Assembly: GCF_030698145.1 (NCBI RefSeq)
Contig: NZ_JAUYNW010000011.1
Location: 1 to 64,000, forward strand
Length of the DNA stretch: 64,000 bases
Reading direction: 5' to 3'
Source: Phenylobacterium sp.
GTDB taxonomy: Bacteria > Pseudomonadota > Alphaproteobacteria > Caulobacterales > Caulobacteraceae
Shown here: piece by piece, positions 25,642 through 35,102 of the stretch
How the letters are laid out: each line of letters opens with the position of its first letter
How positions within the stretch are numbered: the first letter of the stretch is position 1
Notes under the pieces: model-generated
Database searches by the model: none
Told to the model about the DNA's origin: nothing
Seen by the model: the letters and a program-made list of their open reading frames with translations, nothing else
Translations under genes and position numbers: made by a program

Positions 25642-26637
25642 TCAATATTTGAAGTTGATGATGCGGTGGACGATCAGCCACCCGATCAAATAGATGACCC
25701 CGGTTATGAACACCACGGGCCAGAAGATCGGATCCGAGAACTTGTCCAGATAGACCCTGGGATGGACCAGGAGTTGAAACCCGACCATCCCGACGGGCAG
25801 GACGCTGAGCAGGACGGCCGAGGCGCGCCCCTCGCTGGCCAGGGACTTGACCCGCATGCCCAGCGTGTGGCGGCCACGCATGACGCGCGCGAGGCCTTCC
25901 AGGATCTCGGCCAGGTTGCCGCCGGTCTCGGACTGGATGCTGACGGCAACCGCGAAGAAGTGCCCATCGGGCGATCCCGTCCGCCGCGCGAAATTGGCCA
26001 GGGACTCCTTGAACTCGACGCCATAGGTGGTCTCGTCGACGATCAGGCCGAATTCAGAACCCACCGGGTCGCCCAACTCGTCGGCGGCCAGTTGCACGGC
26101 CGAAATCACGGGGTGACCGGCCCGCACGGCGCGATTGACGATGTCGAGGGCGAGCGGAAGCTGTTCCTCGATCTTCCTGATGCGGATGTTTCGCAGACGG
26201 CGAATCCATAGGAAAACGCCGAGCGCCGACAGGCCGCAGGCTCCGACCATCGAAAGCGCGCCGCTGACCAGCAGGCCTGACCCGCCGCCGGAACTGGCCA
26301 GGCTCAGCGCGAGCAGCCAGAGCGCGCCGGCGATCCCGCCGGCGATCGCCAGCAGGTGGATCGGAAGGATCGAGAGCCCGGCCTGTCTCAGATAGATCTC
26401 CACGCGGGCGTGAAGGTCGATCAGACGCGCACTGCGCATCCCAGGGGTGGCCGCCCGGCGCACGAGGGAGGAATAGACCTCGTCGCGGCTCATGCCCGCA
26501 TCGAGCATGGTCAGGCGGCGGTTGACCCGCCGGGCGCGGTCGCCCGCGGAGAGGAAGACCCCGGCCAAGGTCTGGACCAGCACCACGACAGCGATGAAGG
26601 CCAGGACGTAGACCAGCGGGTTGGAGACCGAGGGCAT
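25642..26637 (-). CDS. tadB: TadB/CpaG, type II secretion F-domain platform protein
   Basis: This 331-residue membrane protein has an N-terminal helix ([22 protein letters not shown]), a central pair of helices and the GspF-type cytoplasmic domain with [39 protein letters not shown] and [26 protein letters not shown]. It begins four bases after the cpaF stop. It works with TadC as the pilus assembly platform. Confidence 0.92.
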   Translation of the reverse strand: MPSVSNPLVYVLAFIAVVVLVQTLAGVFLSAGDRARRVNRRLTMLDAGMSRDEVYSSLVRRAATPGMRSARLIDLHARVEIYLRQAGLSILPIHLLAIAGGIAGALWLLALSLASSGGGSGLLVSGALSMVGACGLSALGVFLWIRRLRNIRIRKIEEQLPLALDIVNRAVRAGHPVISAVQLAADELGDPVGSEFGLIVDETTYGVEFKESLANFARRTGSPDGHFFAVAVSIQSETGGNLAEILEGLARVMRGRHTLGMRVKSLASEGRASAVLLSVLPVGMVGFQLLVHPRVYLDKFSDPIFWPVVFITGVIYLIGWLIVHRIINFKY

Positions 26638-26640
26638 GGG

Positions 26641-27987
26641 TCAGACCGACTTTCGTCCTGCCGAAAACACCATGTGCGGCATCTCGATGCCGCGCGCGGC
26701 CAGGGCGTCCAGGAACCGGGGCCGGACGCCGGTCGTCTCGAATTCGCCCGCGACGCCGCCACCGACGGCGCGGCCTTGGCGACGGAACTTGAAGATCTCC
26801 TGGGTGGAGAGCACGTCCTCCTCCATCCCGACGATCTCGGTGATCGAGACCACCCGACGGCCGCCGTCGTCCATGCGTTCGACCTGGACCACCACGTTGA
26901 TCGCCGAGGCGATCTGCTGGCGGATCGAGCGCGGCGAGATCTCGAGGCCGGCCATGCCGATCATCTGCTCGAGCCGCGAAAGCGAGTCGCGCGGGCTGTT
27001 GGCGTGGACGGTGGTCATCGAACCATCGTGCCCGGTGTTCATGGCCTGCAGCATGTCAAAGGCCTCGCCGGCCCGGACTTCGCCGACGATGATGCGGTCG
27101 GGCCTCATCCGCAGGGCGTTGCGCACCAAGTCGCGCTGGGCGACCTCGCCCTTGCCCTCGATATTGGCCGGGCGGGTCTCGAGGCGTCCGACGTGCGGCT
27201 GTTGCAGCTGGAGTTCGGCCGAGTCCTCGATGGTCACAATCCGCTCGTAGTCGTCGATAAACGCCGACAGGGCGTTGAGCAGGGTGGTCTTGCCTGAGCC
27301 CGTGCCGCCGGAAATCAGCACGTTGCGGCGCGCCTTGACGATGGCCTGCAGCACCTCGGCCATCTCGCCGGTCAGGCTGCCCAGCTCGATGAGCCGCGCC
27401 ATGTGGATCGGGATCTTTGCGAACTTGCGGATCGAGACCAGCGGCCCATCGACGGCCAGCGGTGGAATGATGGCGTTGACGCGGCTGCCGTCGGCCAGCC
27501 GCGCGTCGACCATCGGCTGGGACTCGTCCACCCGTCGCCCGACCGCTGCGACGATCTTATTGATGATGCGCACGAGGTGGCGGGTGTCCTGGAACTGGAC
27601 GTCAGTGCGCTCGAGCCGCCCGTGCCGCTCCACATAGACCGTGCTGTGGGTGTTGATCAGAATGTCGCTGACCGACTCGTCCTTCAACAGCGGCTCTAGC
27701 GGCCCCAGGCCCAGCAGCTCATCCAAGACATCCTCGATGAGCTGGTCGGTCTGGTTGAGGCTCAGGACCCGCTTTTCGTCGGCCAGCAGGGCGCTCACCG
27801 CACCCCGGATCTCAAGCCGCAGGCTCTCGCGCGGGGTCTTGTCCAGCAGGCTGAGGTTCAACAGCTCGATCAGGCGCTGATGGATACGCACCTTCAACGC
27901 CGTGGCCCCTTCGATGGGGGTGACCCGCGGCGGCCCGGCGAGGCCATGGCCGGCTGTCGTGGCGGTGTCGGTGGGTTTCCAGAGCAT
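26641..27987 (-). CDS. cpaF: CpaF, Tad pilus assembly ATPase
   Basis: This 448-residue hexameric secretion ATPase powers pilus extension and, in Tad systems, retraction. It has the N-terminal [33 protein letters not shown], a Walker [10 protein letters not shown] at residues 227-235, a Walker B region DRIIVGEVR near 298-305 and the His box [15 protein letters not shown]. These match the GspE/VirB11-like CpaF family closely. It lies between cpaE and tadB with gaps of a few bases. Confidence 0.96.
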   Translation of the reverse strand: MLWKPTDTATTAGHGLAGPPRVTPIEGATALKVRIHQRLIELLNLSLLDKTPRESLRLEIRGAVSALLADEKRVLSLNQTDQLIEDVLDELLGLGPLEPLLKDESVSDILINTHSTVYVERHGRLERTDVQFQDTRHLVRIINKIVAAVGRRVDESQPMVDARLADGSRVNAIIPPLAVDGPLVSIRKFAKIPIHMARLIELGSLTGEMAEVLQAIVKARRNVLISGGTGSGKTTLLNALSAFIDDYERIVTIEDSAELQLQQPHVGRLETRPANIEGKGEVAQRDLVRNALRMRPDRIIVGEVRAGEAFDMLQAMNTGHDGSMTTVHANSPRDSLSRLEQMIGMAGLEISPRSIRQQIASAINVVVQVERMDDGGRRVVSITEIVGMEEDVLSTQEIFKFRRQGRAVGGGVAGEFETTGVRPRFLDALAARGIEMPHMVFSAGRKSV

Positions 27988-27992
27988 GTCGC

Positions 27993-29144
27993 CTACCGCC
28001 TGCTGATGGCGGCCATGACGGCCGGTCGGGTGACGGCGACCTTGGCGGCGAGTTCGCCGATCACCTTTTCCAGCTTCGTGCCGCGTTTCACCGCGGCGAG
28101 CTCCAGCCCCTGATTGATCGCCGCGGTCATGGTCCGACGGTCTTCGGGGATGACGACGTCGAATTCGCGGCCCAGGGCCCGTTCGGCCGCCTTCATCGAA
28201 ACCGAAGCGGTCTGGTCCGACGACAGGCTGTTGCAGACCAGGGTCAGCGGCCGGTCTTCCAGGCCCTGCGACGCCAGGATGCGAAGCTGGCGTTTGACCA
28301 GCTGCATGTGCGGAACCGACAGATGAGTGATCAACACGATCCGGTCGGCCTCGCGGAGGATCTGATTGGTCCAGACGGTCCAGACGGACGGCAGGTCCAC
28401 CAGGGTCAGCGCAAAATCGCGCCGCAGGCCGGACAGCAACGCATCTATCTGGGCCGGAACGAGCGTCTCCAAAGCCACGATCTCGCGCGGCGCGGCCAGC
28501 AGGCGCGCGCCCGACCGGTGTCTCGCCAGGGCCGTTGCGAACGGCGTGTCGGACAGGTTCGCGCCCGAGCTGAGGCAGTCGGCGATGGTCACGGCGTCGG
28601 GCAGATCCATATAGACCGCCGCGGCCCCGAACTGCAGATCCAGGTCGGCCAGGCAGACCTCTCCTGCGCCGCGGGCGGCGATCAGGGTCGTCATCTGGAC
28701 GCCGAGAGAGGTGGCGCCCACGCCGCCGCCGGCCTTGAGGAGCGCGACGACCTCCCCCCCCTTGCGTCCGGGCCCGGCGCTGGACGCGCCGCCAGTCAGC
28801 AGCCGCTCAAGGCTGAGCGCCAGCGCCGGCTCGCTGACCGGCGAAGTCAGCACATCGGCCGCGCCGGCCCGCATCAGGCGTCGTGTGGTCGTGACGTCGG
28901 CGTCGCGCAGGACGACGACGGTCTGAACGCCCGAGACCCCCGCGCCGAGCCGCTTGACCGCGGCGTCCACCTCCGCGCCGGAGGTGGCGGCGACCGGCAC
29001 GATCAGGATGCTGAGGCCGGGGGCGATCCGGTCCGGCCAAGTCTCGCCGGCTGACTCGAAGGCGACGTGCGGGAACAGGGCGGCGACCGATACGAAGCGC
29101 TCCGCGCCACCGATGGCGCCCTCGACCACGCCGACACGCTGCAC
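27993..29144 (-). CDS. cpaE: CpaE, pilus localisation MinD-like ATPase
   Basis: This 383-residue protein has an atypical receiver-like N-terminal half (to about residue 130) and a MinD/ParA-like domain with [34 protein letters not shown] and a long C-terminal helix set. CpaE positions the Tad machinery at the pole in Caulobacter. I begin at the GTG at 29144 because AGGGGAG lies 7 bases upstream; an ATG at 29213 is in frame but has no good site and would add a non-family N-terminus. Confidence 0.85.
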   Translation of the reverse strand: MQRVGVVEGAIGGAERFVSVAALFPHVAFESAGETWPDRIAPGLSILIVPVAATSGAEVDAAVKRLGAGVSGVQTVVVLRDADVTTTRRLMRAGAADVLTSPVSEPALALSLERLLTGGASSAGPGRKGGEVVALLKAGGGVGATSLGVQMTTLIAARGAGEVCLADLDLQFGAAAVYMDLPDAVTIADCLSSGANLSDTPFATALARHRSGARLLAAPREIVALETLVPAQIDALLSGLRRDFALTLVDLPSVWTVWTNQILREADRIVLITHLSVPHMQLVKRQLRILASQGLEDRPLTLVCNSLSSDQTASVSMKAAERALGREFDVVIPEDRRTMTAAINQGLELAAVKRGTKLEKVIGELAAKVAVTRPAVMAAISRR

Positions 29145-29241
29145 CTGACCACTCCCCTGGCGTCCCTCCACACCGGAGGTGAAACTTCTAAAAACCCTCG
29201 GCAGATCAACCATCTCGACGCATTCCCGGTGGAATTCCGCG

Positions 29242-29430
29242 ATGACCTTGCAGGACAGTTCGCGCGACCTGCGGGAGAACCTGCAAGCTCTCGGCCAGAC
29301 CGTGGCGCGACTGCAGAACCCGGATGTGGCCGCCGCGTCCCATGGCTACTTCCCGAGCGGGGCCGCCACGGCCGTGGCGCTGATGGTGGAGGCCGTCGCC
29401 GAGGGCGGCGTGACCTTGCCCGTCCGGTAG
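29242..29430 (+). CDS. Candidate small gene antisense within the pilus operon
   Basis: A 62-codon frame on the plus strand starts with ATG at 29242, with GGTGGA eight bases upstream. It fills the space between the CpaD-like gene and cpaE and overlaps the 3' end of the former. In the non-overlapped part (29242-29345) third codon positions are about 85% G/C, first about 64% and second about 44%, a coding-like profile. The product would start MTLQDSSRDLRENLQALGQT and be helical. Being antisense inside an operon argues against it. I cannot name a function. Confidence 0.3.
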   Translation: MTLQDSSRDLRENLQALGQTVARLQNPDVAAASHGYFPSGAATAVALMVEAVAEGGVTLPVR

Positions 29431-29636
29431 CGTTCCTGGGCCAGGCCGACGCGCGCGCCGTTCGAACCCGGCGCCGGATCGCCCCGGTACCTGGCGTCCG
29501 GATCGGCGATCTGGGCCACCACCGCCTGGCGCACCGCATAGCCGAAGTCGTCGCTGAGATGGACCTGACTCTGCACGCAACCGCCGAGCCCTGCGCCCAG
29601 CACCGCCGTAACCGCCAACAGCTTCACAACGCTCAT
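29346..29636 (-). CDS. Short CpaD-like pilus lipoprotein
   Basis: This 96-residue lipoprotein has a signal peptide with lipobox GLGGC (Cys20) and the stretch VRQAVVAQIADPDARYRGDPAPGSNG and VGLAQERYRTGKV. That last part resembles the C-terminal end of CpaD/TadE-locus lipoproteins, where an IADPxD and a YRxGK motif occur. Its position between cpaC and cpaE is exactly that of cpaD. CpaD proteins are normally about twice as long, so this is either a reduced CpaD or a separate family in the same slot. The ATG at 29636 is ten bases past the cpaC stop. Confidence 0.6.
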   Translation of the reverse strand: MSVVKLLAVTAVLGAGLGGCVQSQVHLSDDFGYAVRQAVVAQIADPDARYRGDPAPGSNGARVGLAQERYRTGKVTPPSATASTISATAVAAPLGK

Positions 29637-29646
29637 CGTACGCTCC

Positions 29647-31116
29647 CTAATAGAGGACATGGCCGTGGGCTCCCTCGACGCCGCCCTTGGTCGGATCAGC
29701 CGACATCAGGGCGCGGTCTTCGGGGCGGACGCGCGCGCCGGCGCCTTGCTGCGAGCCGAAGAGGAACAGTTCAAAGTCGGAGGGCGGCACGAAGCTGTCG
29801 CCGGGCGCGGCGACCTGGCCGCGGCGCGGCGTCACCAGGTGCGGCGTAACCACGATCACCAGTTCGGTCTCCTCGCGCTTGTAGCCGTTTGAGCGGAACA
29901 GGGCGCCGAGGATCGGCATGTCGCTCACGAAGGGGAAGCCACGCATCTGGCTCTGGTAGTCTTCCTTGAGCAGGCCCGCGATCGTGAAGGACTCGCCATC
30001 GCGCAGCTCGACGGTGGTGCGCGCGCGGCGCACCTTGATGCCCGGGATCTTGATCGTGCCGAGGTCGATGGAGACAGTCGGATCGATGCTGGAGACCTCC
30101 GGATTGACCACCAGGTTAATCAGGCCGTCCTTCAGCAGGGTCGGTGTGAACGCCAGGGCCACGCCGAACTGCTTGAACTCCACCGTGATGGTCGCCGCCG
30201 CTCCATTGGTCCCGCTCTGTTGCGCGACCGGGATGGGGAACTCGCCGCCGGCCAGGAAGCTCGCCGTATCGCCCGACATGGCCACCAGGTTCGGTTCGGC
30301 CAGGGTTCTGACCAGGCCCTTGGTCTCCAGCGCGTCGAGCAGCACTTCGAGATTGCCGTTGTAGAGGGCGGCGACCGCCCCGAAGCTCTCGACCAGCAGA
30401 CCACCGTTCAGGACGTTGGTGTCGCCGGTGAACACCGACACGTACGGGTCGTCGCCGGACCGGCTGGCGCCGCTGCGCGGGCCGAGGGCGGGGTCCCAGT
30501 TGCTGCGGTTGACGTTGAGTTTCAGCCCCTTGGCCGTCGAACGCTGCATCTCCACGAAACGCACGGACAGCATGACCTGCTGGGTGCCCTCCACGCCCAG
30601 CATGTTGACCACCTTGGTCGGGGCGTAAGACTCGGCCAGAGCCAGCACCTGTTGCAGAGCCGCGGGGCTGGTCACCGTGCCGGACACCACCAGCGACTGG
30701 TTGGCCGGATGGATGGCGATGTCGCGTTCATTGGGCAGGACGTCGTGCAGGCGGTTCTTGAAGCCTTCGATGTCGGCCGACACCACGACATTGGCCGCCG
30801 CGATCAGGCGCTTGCCGGGCCCATAGACGGTGAGCGCCGTGGAGCCGAGGGCCTTGCCGACCACGTAGATCGAGCGCGTCGAGAGCGGCAGGACGTCGGC
30901 GACCTCAGGGTTGGCGATCATCACGTCGCTGTAGGGGGCCGGCAGTTCTATGACCTGCGACTTCCCGGCCGCGACAACGACCTCGACGGTGGTCGGGGCG
31001 TCATAGCTGCTTACTGGGCTCATCTGGGCCAGGGCCGGCGCCGCGGCGCCAAGGGAGAGGAACGCCGCGATCGCCGCAACCTGCGCGAACCTCCCGGACT
31101 TTGCTGTTCTGTTCAC
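29647..31116 (-). CDS. cpaC: CpaC, Tad pilus secretin
   Basis: This 489-residue outer-membrane secretin has a signal peptide (cleavage near ALAQ at residue 31), a pilus/BON-like N-terminal region with VIELPAPYSDVMIANPEVADVLPLS and IAIHPANQSLVVSGTV, and the secretin domain with VMLSVRFVEMQRSTAKGL, FLAGGEFPIPV and RDGESFTIAGLL. The start is a GTG at 31116 after a GGGGGG. It forms the channel through which the pilus exits. Confidence 0.94.
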   Translation of the reverse strand: MNRTAKSGRFAQVAAIAAFLSLGAAAPALAQMSPVSSYDAPTTVEVVVAAGKSQVIELPAPYSDVMIANPEVADVLPLSTRSIYVVGKALGSTALTVYGPGKRLIAAANVVVSADIEGFKNRLHDVLPNERDIAIHPANQSLVVSGTVTSPAALQQVLALAESYAPTKVVNMLGVEGTQQVMLSVRFVEMQRSTAKGLKLNVNRSNWDPALGPRSGASRSGDDPYVSVFTGDTNVLNGGLLVESFGAVAALYNGNLEVLLDALETKGLVRTLAEPNLVAMSGDTASFLAGGEFPIPVAQQSGTNGAAATITVEFKQFGVALAFTPTLLKDGLINLVVNPEVSSIDPTVSIDLGTIKIPGIKVRRARTTVELRDGESFTIAGLLKEDYQSQMRGFPFVSDMPILGALFRSNGYKREETELVIVVTPHLVTPRRGQVAAPGDSFVPPSDFELFLFGSQQGAGARVRPEDRALMSADPTKGGVEGAHGHVLY

Positions 31117-31185
31117 CTTGGTCCCCCCAAGAGCGCCCCTGGGGGCGCGAAATCGACACTAGACGGCGCGCATTCCAACGGCCGT

Positions 31186-32043
31186 TCAGAACCCTCCGAC
31201 CACCGCGTAGCCGGAGGTCACAACACCACGCGTGACCCGCACTTCAGGCTGTTTGGCCACGGGCTTCGCCGCCCCCGCCCCGCCTGACCGCCGCGCGGCC
31301 GGAGCCTTGCGGACGCCGAAGCCGAGGTCGGAGACCGTTGTCGCACGCCGGGTCAGCACGCCGTCGTCGGAGATCTGGCGCAGCGCGAGGGAGACCTGGC
31401 CAACCGCGAGGCCGAGCGAGATGGCCTGAGCCTGGTCGGGCGTCACCTCGACGGTAACGGCCTTGGCCACCAAGGGCTTGTCGGCATCCTGATCGCTGGT
31501 CTGGTCGACGCCCAGGACCAGCGCATTCTCCGCCAAGACCTGGGTGACAACGGTTTCCGCGTCACCCTTGCCCACGGGCCGGGTGACCATGACGTCAACG
31601 CGGTCGCCGGGCAGAATGAAGCCGCCCACGCCCGCAACGTCGTTGGATTTGACGCTGACCGCGCGCATGCCCGGTGTCAGGGCGCCGGAAAGATTGACCT
31701 TGCCGCCGGGACCGCTGAGCTTGGCGGTCAGAACCGGCTCATTGGGACCCATGGAGCGCAGGGTCGTGCGCGCCGCCGCGCTCTTGCCCGTGAGTTCGTC
31801 CACGGTCTTGAACGCCCCGGCGGGCACCGCGTCCTTAGGATAATTGACGGTCTTGAGCATGGCGGGCTTCAGCTCGACGCCACGCTCGATCTGTAGCGCG
31901 GCGACGACGACGGGCGTCATGCCGGAGGCGGCGCTATCGGGGCCGCCCGCGCGTTGCGATGTAAGGACACCGCGCACCATTAGAACGGCGATCAAGCCCA
32001 GGAGCAGAGCGACCGCGAGTGACGCAATCGTGCGTATAGGCAT
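31186..32043 (-). CDS. cpaB: CpaB, Tad pilus assembly protein (SAF domain)
   Basis: This 285-residue protein has an N-terminal membrane helix (MPIRTIASLAVALLLGLIAVL), an SAF/beta-clip domain (about 45-110, VVVAALQIERGVELKPAMLKTVNYP) and the conserved GGFILPGDRVDVMVTRPVG. The C-terminal tail is Ala/Gly-rich. CpaB is thought to support the secretin at the inner-membrane side. It lies between pilA and cpaC on the minus strand. Confidence 0.93.
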   Translation of the reverse strand: MPIRTIASLAVALLLGLIAVLMVRGVLTSQRAGGPDSAASGMTPVVVAALQIERGVELKPAMLKTVNYPKDAVPAGAFKTVDELTGKSAAARTTLRSMGPNEPVLTAKLSGPGGKVNLSGALTPGMRAVSVKSNDVAGVGGFILPGDRVDVMVTRPVGKGDAETVVTQVLAENALVLGVDQTSDQDADKPLVAKAVTVEVTPDQAQAISLGLAVGQVSLALRQISDDGVLTRRATTVSDLGFGVRKAPAARRSGGAGAAKPVAKQPEVRVTRGVVTSGYAVVGGF

Positions 32044-32190
32044 CGCTGACCTTCCTACAGAAGGATAAAGACGCTGCAGCCTAGCCTATTTCCCGAGCCG
32101 AACCGGCCTGGGTTACCGAGGCTTAGCGAACGCTTGACCAAGTCGACCCGCCGACCGGAGATGGCCGGGCGGCGGGTCTGCTGGATAGGC

Positions 32191-32361
32191 TTAGAACACG
32201 CCGTCGATGATCAACGTCGCGGCGTCGAGGGCGCCCGCGATGGCGTCACCGAGCAGCACGGCCGAGGCGGCGATGGCGCTGCCGATGATGGCCAGGATGA
32301 GGACGTATTCGGCCGCCGAAGCGCCCGACTCGTCCTGCAGGAAAGCAACGAACTTGGTCAT
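32191..32361 (-). CDS. pilA: Flp/Fap major pilin PilA
   Basis: This 56-residue prepilin has the Flp signature around the processing site: ESG, then ASAAEYVLILA, with cleavage expected after Gly13 and Glu+5/Tyr+6 in place. The following hydrophobic helix and short hydrophilic end are typical. A tail with no Cys is usual for Flp. I use the ATG at 32361 (MTKFVAFLQDE). A CtrA-like box lies 133-147 bases upstream. It heads the pilus locus, 147 bases before cpaB. Confidence 0.95.
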   Translation of the reverse strand: MTKFVAFLQDESGASAAEYVLILAIIGSAIAASAVLLGDAIAGALDAATLIIDGVF

Positions 32362-32780
32362 GGGATTGCTCCACTCGCATTCACATAGGGCCGCGTCCCC
32401 CAAGGTCGCGGCAATGATCAGGTGAAGTGTTCGGAACCCCCCGACCGCTACACCCTGAGCAAATTAATCCACAAGGGGAACGACCTGTAAACCTAAATGA
32501 ATGGTTAACACCAAGCTTTCGATGAGAATTCGTCGCAATGCTCACCTACCAGGCGCACTACTCAAGATCGAATTCGCAATGTTAGCGAATGTTAAGGAAA
32601 CGATGCGACGCTTTGTCGCGACCATTCGCGGCAGGGTGGCGCCTCGCAACCGTTTTCGTCTCAGAAGGCCGCAACCTTGAAAACTGTTAGAATTCAAGCC
32701 TTGTCGCAAGCGTCTCCCCACCCTCGGTCATAAATGATAGCTCCGACGGCGCCCGCCACTCCTGGTAGTGCAGGCTCTAT
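32362..32780. other. pilA upstream region
   Basis: This 419-base AT-richer region lies between the pilA start and the stop of the ABC permease gene. It holds a CtrA-like box (32494-32508) and several further TTAA-containing words, for example near 32583-32595. No open frame in it looks coding. It is expected to contain the pilA promoter. Confidence 0.6.
32494..32508 (-). promoter_or_regulatory. CtrA-like binding box upstream of pilA
   Basis: On the minus strand the sequence reads TTAACCATTCATTTA. It matches TTAA-N7-TTAA with one mismatch, and its first eight bases are the strong CtrA half-site TTAACCAT. In Caulobacter, pilA is directly activated by the cell-cycle regulator CtrA, so the site fits the gene. 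Direct use here is inferred. Confidence 0.65.
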
Positions 32781-33779
32781 TCAGCGTCGGCTCGACGACT
32801 TAAGCGTTGGCCAGACAAACCAACGAAGACTTGATCCGATGGAGTTCAGGCTCAGCGCGCCGCAGGCCAGCCAGCCGGCGCCGAGCGTCGCGATCGCTAG
32901 AAGCGCCACGGCCAGGATCTCCACGCCGGCCGCGTAAGACTGCATCAACAGCATGAATGGCGTGAAGGGCGGCAGATAAACAAGCCAGGCCAGGCCATCG
33001 GCGCCGCCGCCGGCGCAGGCCAGGGCCGCGAAGAAGACGGCAAGTAAAATGACGAACATCGGCCGCGCCAGGTTCTGGGCGTCGGCGTTGTCGCGCGCCA
33101 GGGCGCCGACCCCCACCGTCACCAATCCATAGAAAGCGAAAGCCAACACATAAATACCCAGGGCCCTCGCCATTTGAATCGGCTGACCGAAACCCTGAAG
33201 CAGCGACGCCGCAAGGCCGTCGGCACTTGGCGCCAGGCCGGCGAATATTGATGACGATCCCAACCATGCGACCAGGATCACCAGGGAGACGCCGCCAACC
33301 CCGGCCATCTTTCCAAACACGATATCCCAGGGGCTCGCCGCGGCGAGCAGGCTCTCCAGCGCCCGGTTGGCCCGCTCGCGGACCACCGCCTGCAAGAGCA
33401 TTCCCAGCGAGCCGGTCAGTGTCATCCAGAGCATCATCACCAGGACGAGACGCGAGACCGAGCTCGGGTCGAGGCGCGGCGACGGGCGATCCGGGGCCAG
33501 GCGGATCGGCGCCCCACCCTGCTCCAGGATGCGCAGCACCTTCGTCCGCTCCGCCGCGGCCAGCGGGAAGTCCTGGCTGAACCGCGCCTCGGCGACGCCA
33601 TCCGCGCCGCGGGACAAGGTCAGGCTGGCCGCCCGCGTGGGCGCCGACGGCGCCGCGCCGGCCGCCAGCAGGGCGGCGACCATGCACAGCGGTCCGACCA
33701 GCAGGGCGACCCAGAAGCTCACCGTGGCCGTGTAGGTCCGGAACTCGCGCCCCGCGATCAGCCAGACCGGCGGGGTCAT
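32781..33779 (-). CDS. ABC-2 type transporter permease
   Basis: This 332-residue protein has an N-terminal membrane helix, an extracytoplasmic segment (about 45-105) and five or six helices in the second half, including SVSRLVLVMMLWMTLTGSLGMLLQAVVRERANRALESLLAAASPWDIVFGKM. This is the layout of NatB/YhaP-type ABC-2 permeases. It overlaps the ATPase gene stop-to-start by four bases. The substrate is unknown; sodium or small-molecule efflux is a family-based guess. Confidence 0.82.
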   Translation of the reverse strand: MTPPVWLIAGREFRTYTATVSFWVALLVGPLCMVAALLAAGAAPSAPTRAASLTLSRGADGVAEARFSQDFPLAAAERTKVLRILEQGGAPIRLAPDRPSPRLDPSSVSRLVLVMMLWMTLTGSLGMLLQAVVRERANRALESLLAAASPWDIVFGKMAGVGGVSLVILVAWLGSSSIFAGLAPSADGLAASLLQGFGQPIQMARALGIYVLAFAFYGLVTVGVGALARDNADAQNLARPMFVILLAVFFAALACAGGGADGLAWLVYLPPFTPFMLLMQSYAAGVEILAVALLAIATLGAGWLACGALSLNSIGSSLRWFVWPTLKSSSRR

Positions 33780-34738
33780 GCCGCGCGCCTATGGGCGACG
33801 TCCCCGGCCGGGGCGGCCAGGTCCCAGAAGGCGCCCTCCAAGTCGGTCTTGATCGGCTCGAAGGCGAAGATCGGCACCGCGCGTTCGGACAAGGCGCGCA
33901 GCAAGGCCGGGTGGGTGACGTCGCGGGGCAGGACGACCCGCCAGCGCGTGGCGTCGCCCATCCGGGCGGACATCGGCCGGGCTTCCCCGCCGACCGCGAG
34001 GGCTGCGGCGACGAGGCCGACCTCGTCGGCGGTGACGACAATGGCCCCATGGGGCGCAGCGGCCGCGGCGTCGGCCAGCGGGCCCTCGAACACTGTGCGC
34101 CCGCCTCCCAGCATGACCACGTGGTCGCAAAGGCTTTCGGCGGCCGACATCGAATGGGTGGAGAACAGGATGGCGCCGCCTCCGGCGCGGAATTCGGCGA
34201 ACAGCGACAGGATCTCGCTCTGCGCCACCGGATCGAGACCCGAGAGCGGTTCGTCGAGGATCAGGAGGTCGGGCGCGTGGGCCAGGGCGCAAAGGATCTG
34301 CACGCGCTGGGCGTTGCCCTTCGACAGTTCGCCGATCCTGGCGCGCCGGCGATCCCCCAGGCCGATCCGCTCCAGCAGGCGATCGGCCGCCGACAGGGCC
34401 TCGCGCTTGGTCAGGCCCTTCAGCCGGGCGTGGAAGGCGATGGCCTCTCTCGCCCGCTCGCGCGGAAACAATCCCCGCTCCTCGGGCAGGAACCCGACCC
34501 GGCGCCGCGCCTTGGGGCCCGCGGGTTCACCAAACAGGTCGATGCGTCCGACGTCCGGCGTCAGCAGGCCCAACACGCAGCGCAGCGTGGTGCTTTTGCC
34601 CGCGCCGTTGACGCCGATGAAGCCTGTGATGCTCCCGGCCCGCACGGACATCGAGACACAATCGACGCCGCCACCGCCCGCGAACCGCTTGGCGAGGCGC
34701 TCGACACGCAGGACGTCCAGTGTTTCCGAAGCGCTCAC
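33776..34738 (-). CDS. ABC transporter ATP-binding protein (NatA-like)
   Basis: This 320-residue protein has Walker A GVNGAGKST near residue 42, a Q-loop region LPEERGLFPRE, the signature ELSKGNAQRVQILCAL (with SKGN in place of the usual SGGQ), Walker B LLILDEPLSGLDP and the switch His in STHSM. A C-terminal regulatory region follows. NatA/ABC-2 ATPases commonly show the SKGN form. It pairs with the downstream permease gene. Confidence 0.9.
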   Translation of the reverse strand: MSASETLDVLRVERLAKRFAGGGGVDCVSMSVRAGSITGFIGVNGAGKSTTLRCVLGLLTPDVGRIDLFGEPAGPKARRRVGFLPEERGLFPRERAREAIAFHARLKGLTKREALSAADRLLERIGLGDRRRARIGELSKGNAQRVQILCALAHAPDLLILDEPLSGLDPVAQSEILSLFAEFRAGGGAILFSTHSMSAAESLCDHVVMLGGGRTVFEGPLADAAAAAPHGAIVVTADEVGLVAAALAVGGEARPMSARMGDATRWRVVLPRDVTHPALLRALSERAVPIFAFEPIKTDLEGAFWDLAAPAGDVAHRRAA

Positions 34739-34902
34739 GCATCCATTACGCCGCGTTGGAGTTTAGCTTTTGCTAACGCTGGTTAAGAACCGCGCATCTG
34801 CCGAAACAGTCGTGCGTAGCCTATCGTCGCACCCTCATATTGCTGGTTGGCGGGACCGGTTAGTTGGGGTTTATTTCGCCCGTACACCGCCGGAGCGCCA
34901 AA

Positions 34903-35091
34903 GTGTCCCGAATCAAGCGCCTAGCGCCCTATTTCCTGGTCGGCCCGATCAGCGGACCGCTGCTGGCCGGCGTGGTGATCAACTATCAGGGCGGGCGCCC
35001 GGTGCTGGGTTCGCTCTACATGATCGTGTTGGCGCAATATGTGCTCCTGCTCCCGGCGATGACGGCGAAGCTGAGCCTGGCGCTCGTCTAG
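34903..35091 (+). CDS. Small conserved-looking membrane protein
   Basis: This 62-residue protein starts at a GTG at 34903 with CGGAG eight bases upstream. It contains two hydrophobic helices (YFLVGPISGPLLAGVVINY and LGSLYMIVLAQYVLLLPAM) separated by a short QGGRPV turn. I recall similar small proteins near Tad loci in Caulobacterales but cannot verify this. The function is unknown. It is on the plus strand between the ABC transporter and TadE genes and runs into the composite palindrome. Confidence 0.6.
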   Translation: MSRIKRLAPYFLVGPISGPLLAGVVINYQGGRPVLGSLYMIVLAQYVLLLPAMTAKLSLALV

Positions 35092-35102
35092 GTAGCGGTG
35101 AC

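Noticed and set aside
29213..29213. ATG at 29213 as the cpaE start
   Set aside because: The extra 23 residues do not look like a CpaE N-terminus and there is no ribosome-binding site; the GTG at 29144 has AGGGGAG at good distance.
32583..32597. Second CtrA box upstream of pilA
   Set aside because: The minus strand reads TTAACATTCGCTAAC, in which the second half-site is degenerate and one base out of register.
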